The notes: a model not told the origin generated them from the sequence alone. A stretch of 64,000 bases of DNA from Dimorphilus gyrociliatus (GCA_904063045.1 CAJFCJ010000027.1:250501-314500); one strand, 5' to 3'. Positions 11,428 through 25,200 are shown, counted from the stretch's first letter. Numbers and translations: made by a program.

Positions 11428-14400
11428 AAACCGGTAATAAGATTATTGCCTTAGTAATAAGTATAAATTTGTAAGAATATCTAAGTGAGTATTCGAGTGT
11501 AATTTTATCAATGAAATGATAAGGTGTATTCAAGAAAAAATTAATAGTTTCTTGCTTAGAAAAGCTTCTAAATACAAAAGAAATGATGTAATAAAGCTAC
11601 CGTATTTAAGAGATGTATATATATATATATATATTTAAATATTTTGCTTTAGATATTTACTGTATATTGATAATAGAAGAGTTATAAATTTAATGTGAGT
11701 ATCCGGTTAGATATTATTGGATCTTGTTGCTATTAGTTTAGTTAAAAGCTTTTGCATTTGTTTTACTCTCTTCGAATTATGCAATTGTATTAGGACGTCT
11801 TTGGGGGCGAGAGTGCTCGAGTTGGCTAATTTTAGGGCTTGTCAATCCAGCTTGAATCTCATATGACTTTATCAAATAAAGCTAGAGACGATTTTTGCAT
11901 GAAAATGATTTGGATATTGGTATTTGGTGAATCATGCAGAAAATTTTGTAATAAAACCGTCAAATAAGTAAAATTCCTTCTTGAAAAATACCTTTAATTT
12001 GTCGTTGATAATAGTTTATGACTTTTCCTTATGGAGTTTTGTATCGTTTGAAAATTAGATTTAGAACGGGAAATCAATATCAAAATCGAAATTTCCAAAT
12101 TCTTTACTTTCTATAAGATCATTTTATGGGATAAGAGAACGTGACGCCGATGTAAAGAATTGTTTGCCAGAATACTGGCTCTGTAATGGGAGTTTAGGCG
12201 TTTATGGGAATTTTTATTGGCCAAGGGGATTTTTGACCGGGTAGAGTAAAAAGTAACGCTCTTTTTTCTTTTTAGTTTTACAAATGCTCGTTAAATTTTC
12301 ATTGATGTTTAATAAAAACATTATAAATGAAATGAATATACAGTATAAAGAAACACTTTCGCTCCCCCTCTCCCCCGTCCCTCCATCCCTCCCTCTCTCT
12401 CATATTTTTTAACAAATATTAGCATACGAAATGATTATTTAACATTCAATTTTCACTTATTTTTTAGTAAACAAGTAAAATATTAAAATTTATGTAAATA
12501 ATATTACAATAAAAGCTCATCAAATTTCATTTGTCTAGCAAATACAGTAGGAAAAAAGCCATTAATTAATAAATATTTTTAAATTAAGACATAAAAGATC
12601 TATAGATAGAAAAGATATACTGTAATGCATTCACTATACGTAAATATATAAAAGAGGAATATTTGTGTAAATGGATTAAAGGGGGAAAGAGAGAAAGAAA
12701 GAAAAAGATGGAGGAGAAAGGAGAGATGGATGTATAGATGGACAGATGAAATGAATAAATGAATAAATACTCTACGAGAGGTTGAAAACGTAGCCAAACA
12801 AACAAATATATAAACATTAATTATAACAAAGACATATCTTGCTTTTAATAAAGAGAATAAAAATAGAAAAGCATCGCCAGTCCAGTGTTAAGCAAAGCTG
12901 ATTGACAGAGCAAAATAGTATTACCTTAAGAGGATAAAATATATACAAAATCATTATTAACTCGTTTATTTGTTTATATATTTAGATATAGATATGTAAA
13001 TAAGTTTATACACTGCGTACAGTCTCTCTGCGGTTTAGGCTGTGTATTCTATATTATGCTAGGTGAAATAAAACTGTTGCATAAATAGATTATTCATTGT
13101 TCTTTATTTAAATTAAAGGTAGATAAGCAAATTTATTAGGGCCATTTACTTAAAACATTCAATAGTTTTGAATTTCAATAGCAGTTTAATAATTAATAAA
13201 TTGAAAAAAAAACTCTCTTCTTTCTTTCATTTTCTATGTGAAAATTCTCTCTCTTTTTTGAATAATATATTTGAAATTGATTATAGAGATAGACACTGGT
13301 CTACGTATATGCGCTTATATGTGTTAAGTATATAAATAGGGTAATATTTAGTATAGACAATCAAAGCTGCATAATTCATTAACCTTTGTTAATTAGAATG
13401 AGATGAGAATTGAAGTGTCATAAATCTTTACCTTTAGATCTACTAATCAATTGTTGAGTATGGAAGGCGTTCGCAATCGATAAAGTCCAGTCTTTGACAG
13501 AAGAAAGAAAAAGTACTTTACTACTCTGTATTCATTTTCGTTAGAACATAAAGACGTATTTGAAAATATGTCGTATATAGCGTATTTATGCAATTATCTA
13601 TAGAATTGTCTATCCAACAGCGGGATAAAACCATCTATAGTACGCTCAACTTGCGAAAACTTTTTATTAGAATAATACTAGAATACGTTCAGTAGACCAA
13701 AGCATGAATAAACAACCGAAAAAAGCTAAACTGTGTTTATAATGGTCTTTTATGGAAACGTCCACAGAAATCGAAAGGTTTATGATTCTAGCTTAATCTC
13801 ATATTTCAACAGATTCGTCTCTATTATTCTCAAGTAACGTTGTTTAATTGCCTATTAAAGTAACGTTTATACTCGACCAAATTCCATAATAAACCGGAGA
13901 CGAGATCAATATTGTTTTTGTTCCATAATTTAGTATGGAAAAGAGTGGAAAAATGCAAAATAATATCACTGTTCCGCTAAGCTATATGGCAAATCATTTC
14001 TATTTAATTATTACTTGTTTTTTTTTAAATATGTAGCGTACAGAGTAGTATATGATGTTTATATAACTACGCAGTTACAATATAATCTACTTATTACTAT
14101 ATTCATATCTTTATATTAAAATTACCATTATTTTTTTTTTACCTCTTTTCTCTTTTTGCAAAACTGTGAACAAATGTATGCAATAAAGTAATAAACCTTT
14201 TTAATTATTCAATTAATTAATTAGCCAATCAGTTTATTAATTAATTAGTTAATTAGTTAACTGAAATAAAAAGTGAGTTGGTTAGAACAGAGAGAATTTT
14301 GAATGCATCATAGGTTTTGTTTGAGAGGTGTGCATGTGCGCATATATATATATATATATATAAATTTATATATATACTGTATATACATATATGTGAGTGT

Positions 14401-14807
14401 GTGTGAAAGAGAGGACGCGAAAGTGAGAGAGAGACAGAGAGACGGGGGGCGAGGGGAGAGAGTAGAGTAGAGTAGAGAAGATTTTGCATAAAATTTCTAT
14501 TCAACGAACTGCACGGAAATGAGATGGCGTTTTTTAAAAAGTATACGTTAAATATTTAGAGTAAATGTAGAAAAAAAGCATCCGAAAACAAATTGGTCGG
14601 GGTGAAAAATTCTCCATTCGTCTATTCCCAATTCCTTAAGGGTTTTATACCTTTTCATAATGTAAGCATAAGATTTTCTTTTCACTATTTTACTATTCTA
14701 CTATTCACACACCAATAAACAAACACACATAAACACAAACATTCGCATTCATACACATGACTACTTATAAGCATGTATATAGAATATGTGTCTGGCTGCA
14801 TCCATAT

Positions 14808-14838
<31 letters not shown>

Positions 14839-15843
14839 CATTCACATATTCACACATATTCTTACGCATACACGCTTACAAAAAAAAGCCTTTTTTTTAC
14901 GTACTGCACTGTAATTTATAGACTATATACGTATACTAAATATTCTATAAGGTATTGTCTATTCCATTGTTAGACTAATATATCGATTAGTTCATTATGG
15001 AGCTATGAATCCTTTAAATTCCTGCTATTTAGAGGAAAAGGTGGCTAATTTAGCACTCTGTTTTTATTTCATTTATTCTTTATTGTTTTAAGTGGTCGAA
15101 TAAAACTTTCAAGCAAGTCTTTCTAGTCATGTTTTCATGTTTTTGTTATATCTTTTTGTGTTGATATTAATAAAAAAGATAAAAGGGAAAAATAGATTAA
15201 TTAGACTTGATTCAATTAAGTTTTTTAACAAGTTAAAGTTTATATTAAAAGGTAAGACATAAGAGATAAATAGGTTGTGGTATATATAATAGTATATATA
15301 GAAACCTTCGTCAATAATGAAAATTCCATATACAAATATTGAATAAAATCATTAATATTTCATCTTTTTACTGAACTTTACAAGTGCAGCATCGTATAAC
15401 TTTTTCATAAACTCAATTAATTTCTAATCGAATAGTTTTTACAAAGAGTCACATTATTTTCCAATAAGACTATCAGTCAATTAGGAAAAAGTTGATTTAT
15501 AGTATATATAATCAAATATTATAGATTCTACGTATACTACAGATATATATATATATATATTTACAAAAAAACACTGTGGAAACAACTGTCATTTCTTTAG
15601 AAACAATAATAAAAGTAGTGATGAATCATTTTATAGTAAACTCAACCAAAGTATTAGTATATTATACATACTGTAATACTAATAGATATATAGTATATAC
15701 AATATTCACTGTTTATCATCTATATACAGTATGGTAGTAGTCTCTTTTAATACTTCTATTGGGCGTTTTACATCATAACTTTTTCATGCTTATCGATTTT
15801 AATAATACTATATTAAACATTTTCTTTTTATTTCCTCCCTCCA

Positions 15844-15868
15844 TCTATCTATCTATCTATCTATCTAC
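15844..15868. repeat. (CTAT)n tetranucleotide repeat
   Basis: Six tandem CTAT units followed by diverged units and a CAGT repeat (AGTCAGTCAGTCAG near 15892-15905). It ends about 30 bp before the Ig-protein exon. Confidence 0.9.
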
Positions 15869-15936
15869 GTATCTAGAAAACCGACCAGCCAGTCAGTCAG
15901 TCAGATATTTATCAATCTATTTATCTCGTTTTGCAG

Positions 15937-17253
15937 CACAATCGAATGCTTAGATCTTGGCAAATTCCGGCAATTAAAAGCTATAAGAGAAGGTTTCACA
16001 ATTGTTCCCATGGAAAGAAAGCTTCTATAACTGTTGTTTATTACTCGAATGAAGATGTCAACGTTAGATGGTTGGTGTTAGATCATCATAGAAGATTATT
16101 ATCTGACGAAGATACAGCAATGCTGCCAATTTCAAAATGTTTGTAATTTTGAAAAGCCTATTTAAACATTAATAGAATTTTAGTTTTGCAGTATAAAATA
16201 TACGATATACTGCAATATTCAAATATATTTATATATCAAATTATATATTACATAAATTGCATTATTAAATATTGAACAGTTGCAAGTTTTTACTTGAGCT
16301 ATTTTCCTTCAGATCATGCAAACTATAAAGTTGTAAATCTAAAAGCTGGTAATGTGGTTGCTACAACTTTACATATACAAAGGCTAAGAATGGTTCATAA
16401 AATAGCTAGGTTTGATGTTATCATCACCGGAAGAAGCACTCAATATCAAATTGTTAATAGGATTACAAAAAATTCAGCTTTCAAAATTGAAAATATAAAT
16501 TGCGGAGAATGGATAACAACTCCTCCAGCCCTAAGAAGTTTACGACCAAAAACTGCCGTACTCTTTCATTTCAAAGCTTTTTTCCCCCATGAAAGGGGAG
16601 AAGATAGAAACGAAATGATTCTACTCCGAGCAAAATCGAGAAGAATCCTCCTACCTTTCGTCAAATTTGATTCTATATTAAGAATACAAAGGCATAACAC
16701 TAAAATTGCTGAACAGCACGGCAATGTGATTGCCTCGGGAGAACGAGTGGTGGGCTCTGGTGGGCAAGTTACCTATGATCTAAAATTAACAATTCCTAAC
16801 GTTACCCTAGAACACTCCGGAACGTATTTGTGCTGTATTAAGAGAGAATTTGATAAACTCTTTATCCTATCCGACGTTGCCATATATCCGCAGAAATCGC
16901 CTCTTCCCGAGAAGCCATATGTAAAGTTAATACCTTGCCATTCATCACATTATAATGAAGATAAAAAATTATTAACTCTATACGAAAATAGAACAACTTG
17001 TATAATATGCAGAGCGATAGGTTATCCATTACCTCTCGTTCATCTTATTGAGACTTTCAGCGGTAAAGCATTTAGCGATTATCACTCTGAAGAGTTTGTT
17101 AATATTGCCGCTGCTGGTGTCAAAGAATCAGTTTATGCCATACATAAACCATTCAAAAAGAAAATGCACAAGAAGAATTTCGCATGCAGGGCTGTTCATC
17201 CTTCTAGAAAAAGCTTGGCTCATTCTCATAAATTTAGCGTGGTTTGGGTTTGA
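15937..17253 (+). CDS. Ig-superfamily protein, three Ig-like domains (5' end not found)
   Basis: Two exons are visible. Exon A is 15937-16138, after a CTCGTTTTGCAG acceptor, phase 0. Exon B is 16313-17253, after TTTTCCTTCAG, joining in phase 1 through a GTTTGT donor; an alternative acceptor at 16279 would add 11 residues. About 380 residues are visible. Domain 1 has the B-strand and core Trp (VRWLVL) but lacks the usual F-strand Tyr-x-Cys. Domain 2 ends in a textbook F strand (NVTLEHSGTYLCCIK). Domain 3 has a B-strand Cys (TTCIICRAIGYPLP) and an F-strand Cys (NFACRAVHP). The frame stops right after the last G strand, with no membrane segment or GPI signal, so the product is probably secreted. 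The signal-peptide exon must lie upstream and was not located. Role is likely adhesion, recognition or immunity; the family is too broad to choose. Confidence 0.75.
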
Positions 17254-20200
17254 ATGAACACTTCTCTATCTGTCTTTATCTTTCTAAATAATCTTCTCTT
17301 CTATTGCAACAAAACAGAAAAAAAAGAACAAGTGGAATACAGCAAATTTATCAGGTTTTGTTTTAATTTCTTTCCGCCTCGGTGTTTTTAAAGAAGAAAT
17401 GAGAAACTTATTTTGTGTTTAATAGTTTTTCTTCCTCTCTTTCGAAAAACTTTTACAAGAGAACTTTAAGAATTTGATCGCTTCCGGTTCATTTCATGAT
17501 TTTGTACAATACGTTAGTAGACTTTACTTATCATCTGAAAAGAGCTGCATGAATAATAGAAGTAATCTAATTTAGACGCTTCGGTTTGATTTACTTCCTT
17601 CTGAAAGCTTTTCTATCTAAGACCATCGACTATCTGCATATTGTAACTGTTACTAGAATAAAATTTTCACAACAAACACACGCTAAATAACGTTTTCTTA
17701 ATAGGATAAACTGAGATCTATAGTATTCATACTATAATACATTAAATTACAATGAATATGTTATGTGTAATGTTGTTGTTTTTCTTACATAAAAAGTACT
17801 ATACGTTTCACCATGCACGACGTAATAGGATCTTTCGTACTGTATTATGAAAGGAGGGTAAGAAAATATGAAAAAAAAACGCTATGGTAAAAAGAAAACT
17901 ATTAGAAAGAAAGAGATGGCGTTTTGGAGAGAGAATAATATAGGAATAAAGGTGGAATATGAGAGCAAAAGAAGAAAGAAAGGTTTTTATCAATTGTGAC
18001 TATCTCTCTCTTCTTAATACGAAGTTAAATGATTTTCTATTTATTAAATCGTTCTGTGCTAACAAAGGCAGCAGATTAATTTGTTAGCCTTGAGCATTGC
18101 CTTTCTACTTTGGGCGAAATCCTAACATATATTCTTCGTCTGGTTGCCGTGTTCTTAGTTCTTTACTCCATCGGAAAACGAAATCCCCTTTCTTTTTTTC
18201 TCTACAGTTGACCTAATAACTAAAGTCTCACTTCATTTCGAATTACTACCAATTTTGTATTCTTTCTTTTCTTTACATAAAAAATACTTTAATCAGGAGA
18301 ATTAATTGTTTAATTCAATTCTTTAATTAGTCACCAAATTACATTAATTCTTTCTTTATCGACTTGTCTTCTTTTCGTCAAGTGGTCACTGCTTTCTCTT
18401 TTATCTTTAAACGTTTAAGTAGGTAAATCTTGGTATTGGATACAGAACTGTAGACACTTATTCTAGATTATTATATTAATCATACGTTCATATTATGAAG
18501 CCATGATAAATTAGTATAAACTTTTTCCTATTATAACTTATTCTTATTTGAAATACGGGAGCCGCCAGATGGAGTTAAAACGCTGATCGCCATCTATCAG
18601 ATAAAATAAAAGAAAAGATATAGAGGTACCTATACTGTACATATTATGTAAAGAAATTTGAATTAGAATCAGAGATATTATTAATAAAATCTTAAAACAC
18701 AGGAACAAATAGATTAAGACAAAAAAGATTTAGAGCAACAACTGGTAATAGTATGGTGTAGTAAGATGAGAAGAAAGGTGCTGAGGTGCAGGAGGATGAA
18801 GATGGAAATTAACAAGTGTAAAGGTGAATTTGAGAAGTGAGTCTATTAGATTGTCGAATATTTGGTACATTTTATATAATGTATTTTATTAAATGTTGGA
18901 CATACCGCATATATTAAAATTTATACAAGACACCCAATTGTTGGACAAGATAGTGTGACTAAAAGTTAAAAAAATCAATCATAATTACTCCAAATAGTTA
19001 TATACCTTTCGGTTCTACTCTTAAAGGCGTATAATTATGAATAATTTAAAAAAATTGATATCGCCGAGAAGTTTAGAAGAAGGAAAATATAGATGAAGTA
19101 TATAGCTTTATAGCGATATAGCTGTACTATATAGATGTAGGCCTTGAAAGTTTGTAGTAAATTTGATAAGAGTGATTTTCATGATAAAATATTATCATTT
19201 AGCGAAGTAAAATTTAAAAAAATGTCTTTACTACAGACTAGTCATCTTCTTATATTGAAAGAGGAGACTATTAAGTATTTCAACAGCACAGTTTTAATCG
19301 GGAAGACATGGCCTCCTCTCTGTAAAAGAAAAGAAAATCCTTTAATATATTTGAAAAGTAGAAAAGGATGAAAGAGCATCAAAGAATTCATAAATTTAAA
19401 GTATATTAAAGACATTTAGTACTAGCACACACTTTAAGCATGCATATATATATATATACATTGTATATGTATATACTATATCTAAATGCTCTATCCTAAT
19501 ATCTCATACAGAAAGGGAATAGAGAAATTTTACTATATTTACTCTATTCTTAGCGAAGGATTCTGTTTAATTAATTGAATTATATGGTTCATATGGAGGT
19601 TGCGTGATTAAATCATTTATAAGAGAAAAATAAATTAAAAAAAAGTCACGTGTGACACTTGTTTATAATGAAAGAGAGAAATAGAAATAGAATGATATAC
19701 TCTTCTTTTTTTGTTGTTTTACATGGAGTCGTTATATGTTTCAATTTTTCAATTATAATTTTAAAATGCTTTCTACATTAATGGAACTAAAAAGCATTTT
19801 TTAATCTCTTCTTTAGCTCTTTCTTTTGCTAGAATTCTTGCTAAGGATTTAGTTTTTCAATAGAAAACTCATTAATATTTATAAAAATACTATAATTCTA
19901 CCATTGAAATAAAGATGAATTGAACAAATAGAAATCTTTTTATATCAACAATTATTCAATAGTTTATAAGCCGGATTGAACGGTTTATCAATGCAACAAA
20001 TATCTAGTTAGAACTAATGGTAAATAATACAAGAAAGAAGAAAGCACACAATCAAATACAAGATGACAAACATGTTGAAAAATATCTTTTTTTATCGTTC
20101 ATATAGGTGTTCTACAAACACTTGAGATAATAAATATACTAAGATATATTCAAGAAGAGACAGTAAAATTCCCATAAGAGATTAACATAAAGGAAGTAAT

Positions 20201-20283
20201 GTAGCAAAAAGCTAGAATTAACTGATTCAATCTGGGAAATGAGAGTGTCATCGAATGAAGAGATTGTAGAGGAAGAATTAGAG
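17254..20283. other. gene-free stretch downstream of the Ig gene
   Basis: No convincing exon was found. It contains a second pair of CTCF/YY1-like motifs at 18563-18600 and an E-box with a near-palindromic flank (GTCACGTGTGAC, 19645-19656). One 75-codon open frame at 19144-19371 starts at TTG and has no domain, signal peptide or splice support. Confidence 0.5.
18563..18600. promoter_or_regulatory. paired CTCF/YY1-like motifs
   Basis: A forward half site GCCAGATGGAG is followed about 20 bp later by a reverse copy CGCCATCTATCAG. The reverse copy shares CGCCATCTATC with the elements at 3269-3282 and 35187-35200. It lies about 1.3 kb past the Ig gene in a gap. Motif evidence only. Confidence 0.35.
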
Positions 20284-20379
20284 TGACGTCATATGTTTTA
20301 CCTGCCTACACAGTTAAATGTAAATGGGGTCGAACACGTGCGCTTGTTTAACACCAATTGGTAAGTTTTTTATATAAAG
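20284..20379 (+). promoter_or_regulatory. composite promoter-like cluster: CRE, E-box, CCAAT, TATA
   Basis: In order on the plus strand: a perfect cAMP-response element TGACGTCA (20284-20291), the E-box CACGTG (20335-20340), CCAAT within ACACCAATTGG (about 20354-20358) and a strong TATA box TATATAAAG (20371-20379). Order and spacing match a class II core promoter firing rightwards at about 20400-20410. No coding exon follows for at least 1.6 kb; the first candidates are the small ORF at 22050 and the exons from 26362 or 29345. It may drive a noncoding or long-5'-UTR transcript. Confidence 0.4.
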
Positions 20380-22035
20380 TTTCTAGTTAATTTTCTGTCA
20401 ATTTAACGATTATAGTATATTTCTGTTCTTTAGTATTTATAGCGTAAAGTTTGTAATAGTTTATCATAGATCAGCGAAAAGTGACTTTTTTTTCTCTCTC
20501 TCTCTTTGACAAAGATTGAGTGAAAAATTGTGTTGAAAGAGTCAAAATTACTAGGTATGTTTCAAATTTAGAGGCATAGTTTGTCACTAATTTTTTTATG
20601 GCATTTGGATGATTTAGAGACGCTTTTTTTTTTCTTTATACTTTCCCCTCTGGCCCTCCCATCTCTCCCCCTCTCTCTCACACTCTCTCTCTCTTTCCGT
20701 CTTTTTATATACTCATCTTCTGATAGTGCTCGTATATCGTTATAGCACAGGAAAATATTGCAAGAGTGTTGGCTTAAATCAAGATTTAGGTTACTAACCT
20801 TTAGTCTTTGTCACATTGTATAAAGCTAAGTATTTATATGCTGTATAATGTATACTGTTTGAGTCAACTTATAGGTAGATGTATAAACTAATGAAGATAT
20901 AAATAAATATTAATATATATACTGTATATATATACGCTTACAAATAAACTTAAACAATCAAAAAGATAGAAAATTTCCAACTGCAAAATTATACTTTGAA
21001 TAAACATCTTCCGCATTGCTAACAGATCCTCGAGTACAATTCGCTTCTTTGATCTTAATTATTTCCTTGCAATAGAATTTAGTCATTAAAGAAAAAAGAT
21101 CTTAATTAAAAATGATATTTAACTTTGGCATTTAGTCACTAAATTTTTAATTGGGATCTATTGTTTTAAATTACTTTTGAAGATTTCAAACGTTATTCAG
21201 TAAAATAATCACAAATATTCAATAGATTTACAAGCTACTTGTGCACATACATATACATATATTCATGATATCAATCTTTAATCCATATTCAAGGTTAATC
21301 CATAATCTTTTCTATTATATTGTAAGATAGCTGCAATATTCGCTACAGTATAAGAATGTCAAATAGTTGTCTTAAGAGAGATTTTATGGAAGATGTAAAA
21401 TAGCAATGATCTCTCTTAGGGTTCTCAATCTGCAAAAATATTTCATTCGAAAAGCATCCAATCCGAAATGATGGATCGGCATTGGTGAATGGGGGAAAAT
21501 AAAATAGGTAAATTATTAATAAAACCCTCTACCATTATGACAACGATTTCCCATTCATGTACTCTTTATTAGATAGATTAAATATCTATTTTATATTGAT
21601 AAACCAACTAATTTCTATGCAATAGACAATTAATTTAAGATCAAGAGAAGGAGATTTTCAGTAAGTGACTAAGCGATAAATTAAAGGTGAACGAATGATA
21701 GCCAATCAAATAATCATTGTACAACGCCAAATGAACAAACACCCTAGAGCTCTATCATTTTTCTAGTTTATTTCTCTTCCTTGTTTGTCAGTCTGCTGGT
21801 TGTTTCTATCTATTTCTTTAATTCTGTATAGGCTTGTAAAAATTTTTAAATTTTCAAAAGATATAATTACAAAATTCTTGCTGAAAAGGGATTTTTTATT
21901 GTTGAAAATATTGTAAACGTTAGTCTATTTTTGGGCTTAAAACAAAGAGACTAAAGGAATAACAATCAATTATAAAAAGCTTTATTTCTTTACGAAGATA
22001 GGGTAAAAGTTTTTATGAGGGGGGGAGGAGTATCG
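20380..22035. other. gene-free stretch after the 20.3-kb promoter-like cluster
   Basis: No coding exon was recognised. It contains CT microsatellites (near 20499 and 20670) and a TATACTGTATATA tract at about 20917-20930. A 5' untranslated exon from the upstream cluster could lie at its left edge but cannot be delimited by eye. Confidence 0.4.
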
Positions 22036-22043
22036 TATAAAAT
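22036..22043 (+). promoter_or_regulatory. TATA box
   Basis: TATAAAAT preceded by a G-rich run. A start site about 30 bp downstream would exclude the ATG at 22050 and favour the in-frame ATG at 22083. Confidence 0.3.
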
Positions 22044-22049
22044 ATTTAT

Positions 22050-22238
22050 ATGAATATACTATCCCTGTATACGGTAATCGTGATGTTTGTCATAGTCTGT
22101 CAGTTCTATTCGTCAATATATATGTACCAAATACGCGTTAATGTACACAATATTCGTTTGTCATCGCTCACGGACATCGAAAAAGATATATTGGCTAAGG
22201 TCGATAGCCGTTTGTCAATGTTGACAAACAATAAGTGA
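22050..22238 (+). CDS. possible small secreted or membrane peptide (62 or 51 residues)
   Basis: Short open frame with a strongly hydrophobic N-terminus (YTVIVMFVIVCQF) and a polar, charged C-terminal half (LTDIEKDILAKVDSRL). It would make a signal-anchored or secreted peptide. Codon use is less AT-extreme than the surroundings. A TATA box lies at 22036-22043 and an AATAAA at 22650-22655. No dibasic neuropeptide sites or cysteine pattern are present, and no homologue is recognised. A frame this short can arise by chance in AT-rich DNA. Confidence 0.3.
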   Translation: MNILSLYTVIVMFVIVCQFYSSIYMYQIRVNVHNIRLSSLTDIEKDILAKVDSRLSMLTNNK

Positions 22239-25200
22239 AATCTATGAAGCGTAAATATTTCTGTCGTTCGAAAATGCAAACTGTGTAAGAGAGAACTCGG
22301 AAAACATTCCCCCAATTTTGTTTTTTAGAACTTTGACCCCTTTTTTCTTTCTATTTTTAATCAAACTAAGGTTTCCTATCCTTTTTTGTTACGTTTAGCC
22401 AAGTTTTTTCGACTTACCTCTATTGAAGATTTTCTAGTACACAATAGATAGCTCAATGCTAAGTAGTCTTTGTAAACTGTTCATATAGCAAAGCTATACG
22501 TACGACTTACAAGAATTACAAACTCTGCCATTCGTCAAAAGAATAGTTTGATTTATTTCATCCTTTTGTCGTGAGCGTTAAATTTTTGTCTTTCATAAAC
22601 CATTTGAATCTTAAGACCACTGTCGAGTATTAAAGTACAAATTTGGTTTAATAAAGTTTCAGTAACACCCATTTTGTCACAGTTTCTTACCTGTTTGTTC
22701 TAAAAAAGATATCTGTAATTTTTTTGCATTTATATACAAAGAAAAACCACAGAAAACCGTAATTTGTTGTAAGAGAAAAAGTTATTTTCTTTCTCTTTTT
22801 TGTTTCCTTCTCTTTATTTTAAAAAGGAAAAAAAAAGTAAAAGTAAATTTTTCTTTCCTTTTGAAGTTGAGTTTGTATAAATATTGTACATAAATGATAT
22901 AATAAACTTGCTATATAAACACTAGATTATATAGGAAGATTCGGATCACTGTTCAAGTATTTTTTATGTTCAATACTGGACATATTTTTCCAGTTTTTGC
23001 GTAAATACTGATAATAATAAAAAAATATTAAAAACATAAAACAAAGTACGCAAATACTTTTCAATAAAAAGTTGGATTTCTTTTTTCCATAGCGGATATT
23101 AATTGTCTTATTGAATATCCTTTTAGTCTAAAATATCCAATGAAATAAAATAAAATGTAGGATTAAGTAATGGTTTGTCTACGTATTGTTTAAGCCACTT
23201 CAATATTATGGGCTCTTTTATTGTGGATATACATTATACAGTAGATTGCGAAAAAAACTGAGTTACACAAGAGTACACTATTAGTTGTGTTTATAACAGA
23301 GCTCAGAAGCACGCGCAGTCATCAATTAATTCACCGAGTTCTTGGATGCAAGAACCTTTGATGCTCGGGATACTTTCCGGTTTGTAATTGAAGATTTTTC
23401 TCTGAGAGAAATGTTAAAATTTCAAAATGTAAACAAAAATATAGTTAAATTTATTAAGATTTCTCTATTAAGGAGAAATTATTTTTCTTTATTAATGAAA
23501 GAAAAGTCAAGAAGAGAGAGAGAGAGAGAGAGAGAGAGAAGGAGAAAGATTGACAAACTAACTTTTTAAGAGGAAAACAAGGGAAATGAATAAATGATTT
23601 AATTGTATTACTTTCAAACTATTCTATATCCTTGACATTTTCCTTTTATATCTCTTTAATATTAATTAAAATTATATCTCACACATTCTCTCAGTCATTC
23701 TCTTTACTTCCTCTATCTCTGTGTGTCTCTCTCTCTCTCTCTCTCCCACTCTACGTCCCATATCTGTACGATTTTCTCTCTTTCTTTCTCAAATTATTCT
23801 TACTAGTCTACCCCTAAATATCGATCTGGCAGAATTAAAAAGTTCTTAATCCGTATCGAACTTGAGTACAGTTAATTTGCATATGAATAAAATAATTTTC
23901 CCTTTTTATTCGAAAGTTTTTCTAGGGAGAGAAAATTTTTATTCCATTTAATAGAAAAACAACAAAATCAATCAGAAATTCTGTTTTGAATATGTTTTAC
24001 TGCTAAGCGAAGACGATATTTCCTTAGAAAAAACATCTTTTTCTTTCGAAAAACCATCCTACTGACGAAGCATATAATTTAAGGTCGTTAGCGAAAAGGA
24101 ATGTCCCTGAAAAGTACAACAAATAGCATGTTGAAATCTATTTTCGATCTAGTAGTATTTGAGCAGAAGTAACTACACGTAGAATGTAATCCAAGTATAT
24201 ACGAGTACAGATATTCGTACATATATTAGTATATTGGTAAATGTATTTATAGTTTTTTCATTTACCTTTCAAGGGAGGAATCTATTCCGTTCTTCCCTTA
24301 TTCTCTTCTCCTCATCCTCTCCTTTAATAATTTTTAAACATTTATTAATCCGTTTAGGATAGGTTTTCATCGAACTTTGAAGAGTTAATTTCTTTCAGTA
24401 ATACTTTAATTACAAACTAAGATACTTTACATAAATTATGTATAAAGCGTGTAAAATAGTCTAAACCTAGAAGCAAAAATTACAATACTAGTAGAAATTC
24501 ATAGTAAGAATCTCAAATACTTATATAATTTTTTTCTGCTTAGTCCATGTAATATACTCTACGAAGCAGGTTAAACAAGTTAACAAAAACTGTAAATATA
24601 ACATTAAGCGACTCTCGATGTTTGGCTAGTCGTCAGTTTGCCAGCTGCATTCGTTCGAACACAACTCCAATCTCAATCCAAGTTTATTCGTAAATCTTAA
24701 ATTTCATCTTTAATCTATAGATGTTTCTCTAAAAGAAAAAAGATTTATTTTTTTCTCTATTAAAAGGTTTGTAATCAATTTATTAAAAGCATATTTCAAG
24801 AAAATTTCCCCTCATTACACTTTTAACATTTCTTTATTTTTAATATTTCATCTTATTCCTCTTCTTGTATTATTTTTAACATATTATTCTCTCTCTTTCT
24901 TTCTTTTTTTTCTCCTTTTCTCTCTTTTTTTCTGTCTGACTATCCCACTCCTTTAAAAATTTCTTCTACTCCTAACATCATCAAATTGTTTCGCTTTGTC
25001 AATTATCTTTATTAATAAGGAAAATTACCTTTAAAGATATTTCTTTATTATTTTTTTAAGTGGAGATATCGAAAAAAAAGGCGTATTTCTTATTTAGCGA
25101 GCAAAATAGAAGATAATGAAAATTGAAATACCTTTTGTTATATAAAAATGCAATAATAAGGAAAGACAATAAGAGATTTTTGCACGGAATTAAACAGAAA

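Larger units (their letters stand above)
5949..15936. other. 10-kb gene desert
   Basis: No supportable coding exon was found on either strand. The region holds GA/CT microsatellites (near 8690, 9772, 12700), TA dinucleotide blocks (10990-11024, 14339-14361, 14813-14838), a TAG trinucleotide run (10787-10822), a G-rich tract (11391-11427), and a short GC-richer patch at 10560-10630 with two copies of GGCGTC in opposite orientations. A second less AT-rich patch spans about 11790-12250. Open frames of 65-83 codons here are low-complexity and look like chance. Confidence 0.55.

Noticed and set aside
19144-19371. 75-codon frame
   Set aside because: Begins at TTG, no recognised family, no promoter or polyA signal nearby.
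24640-24670. tRNA B-box-like GTTCGAAC
   Set aside because: No A box or cloverleaf could be drawn around it.
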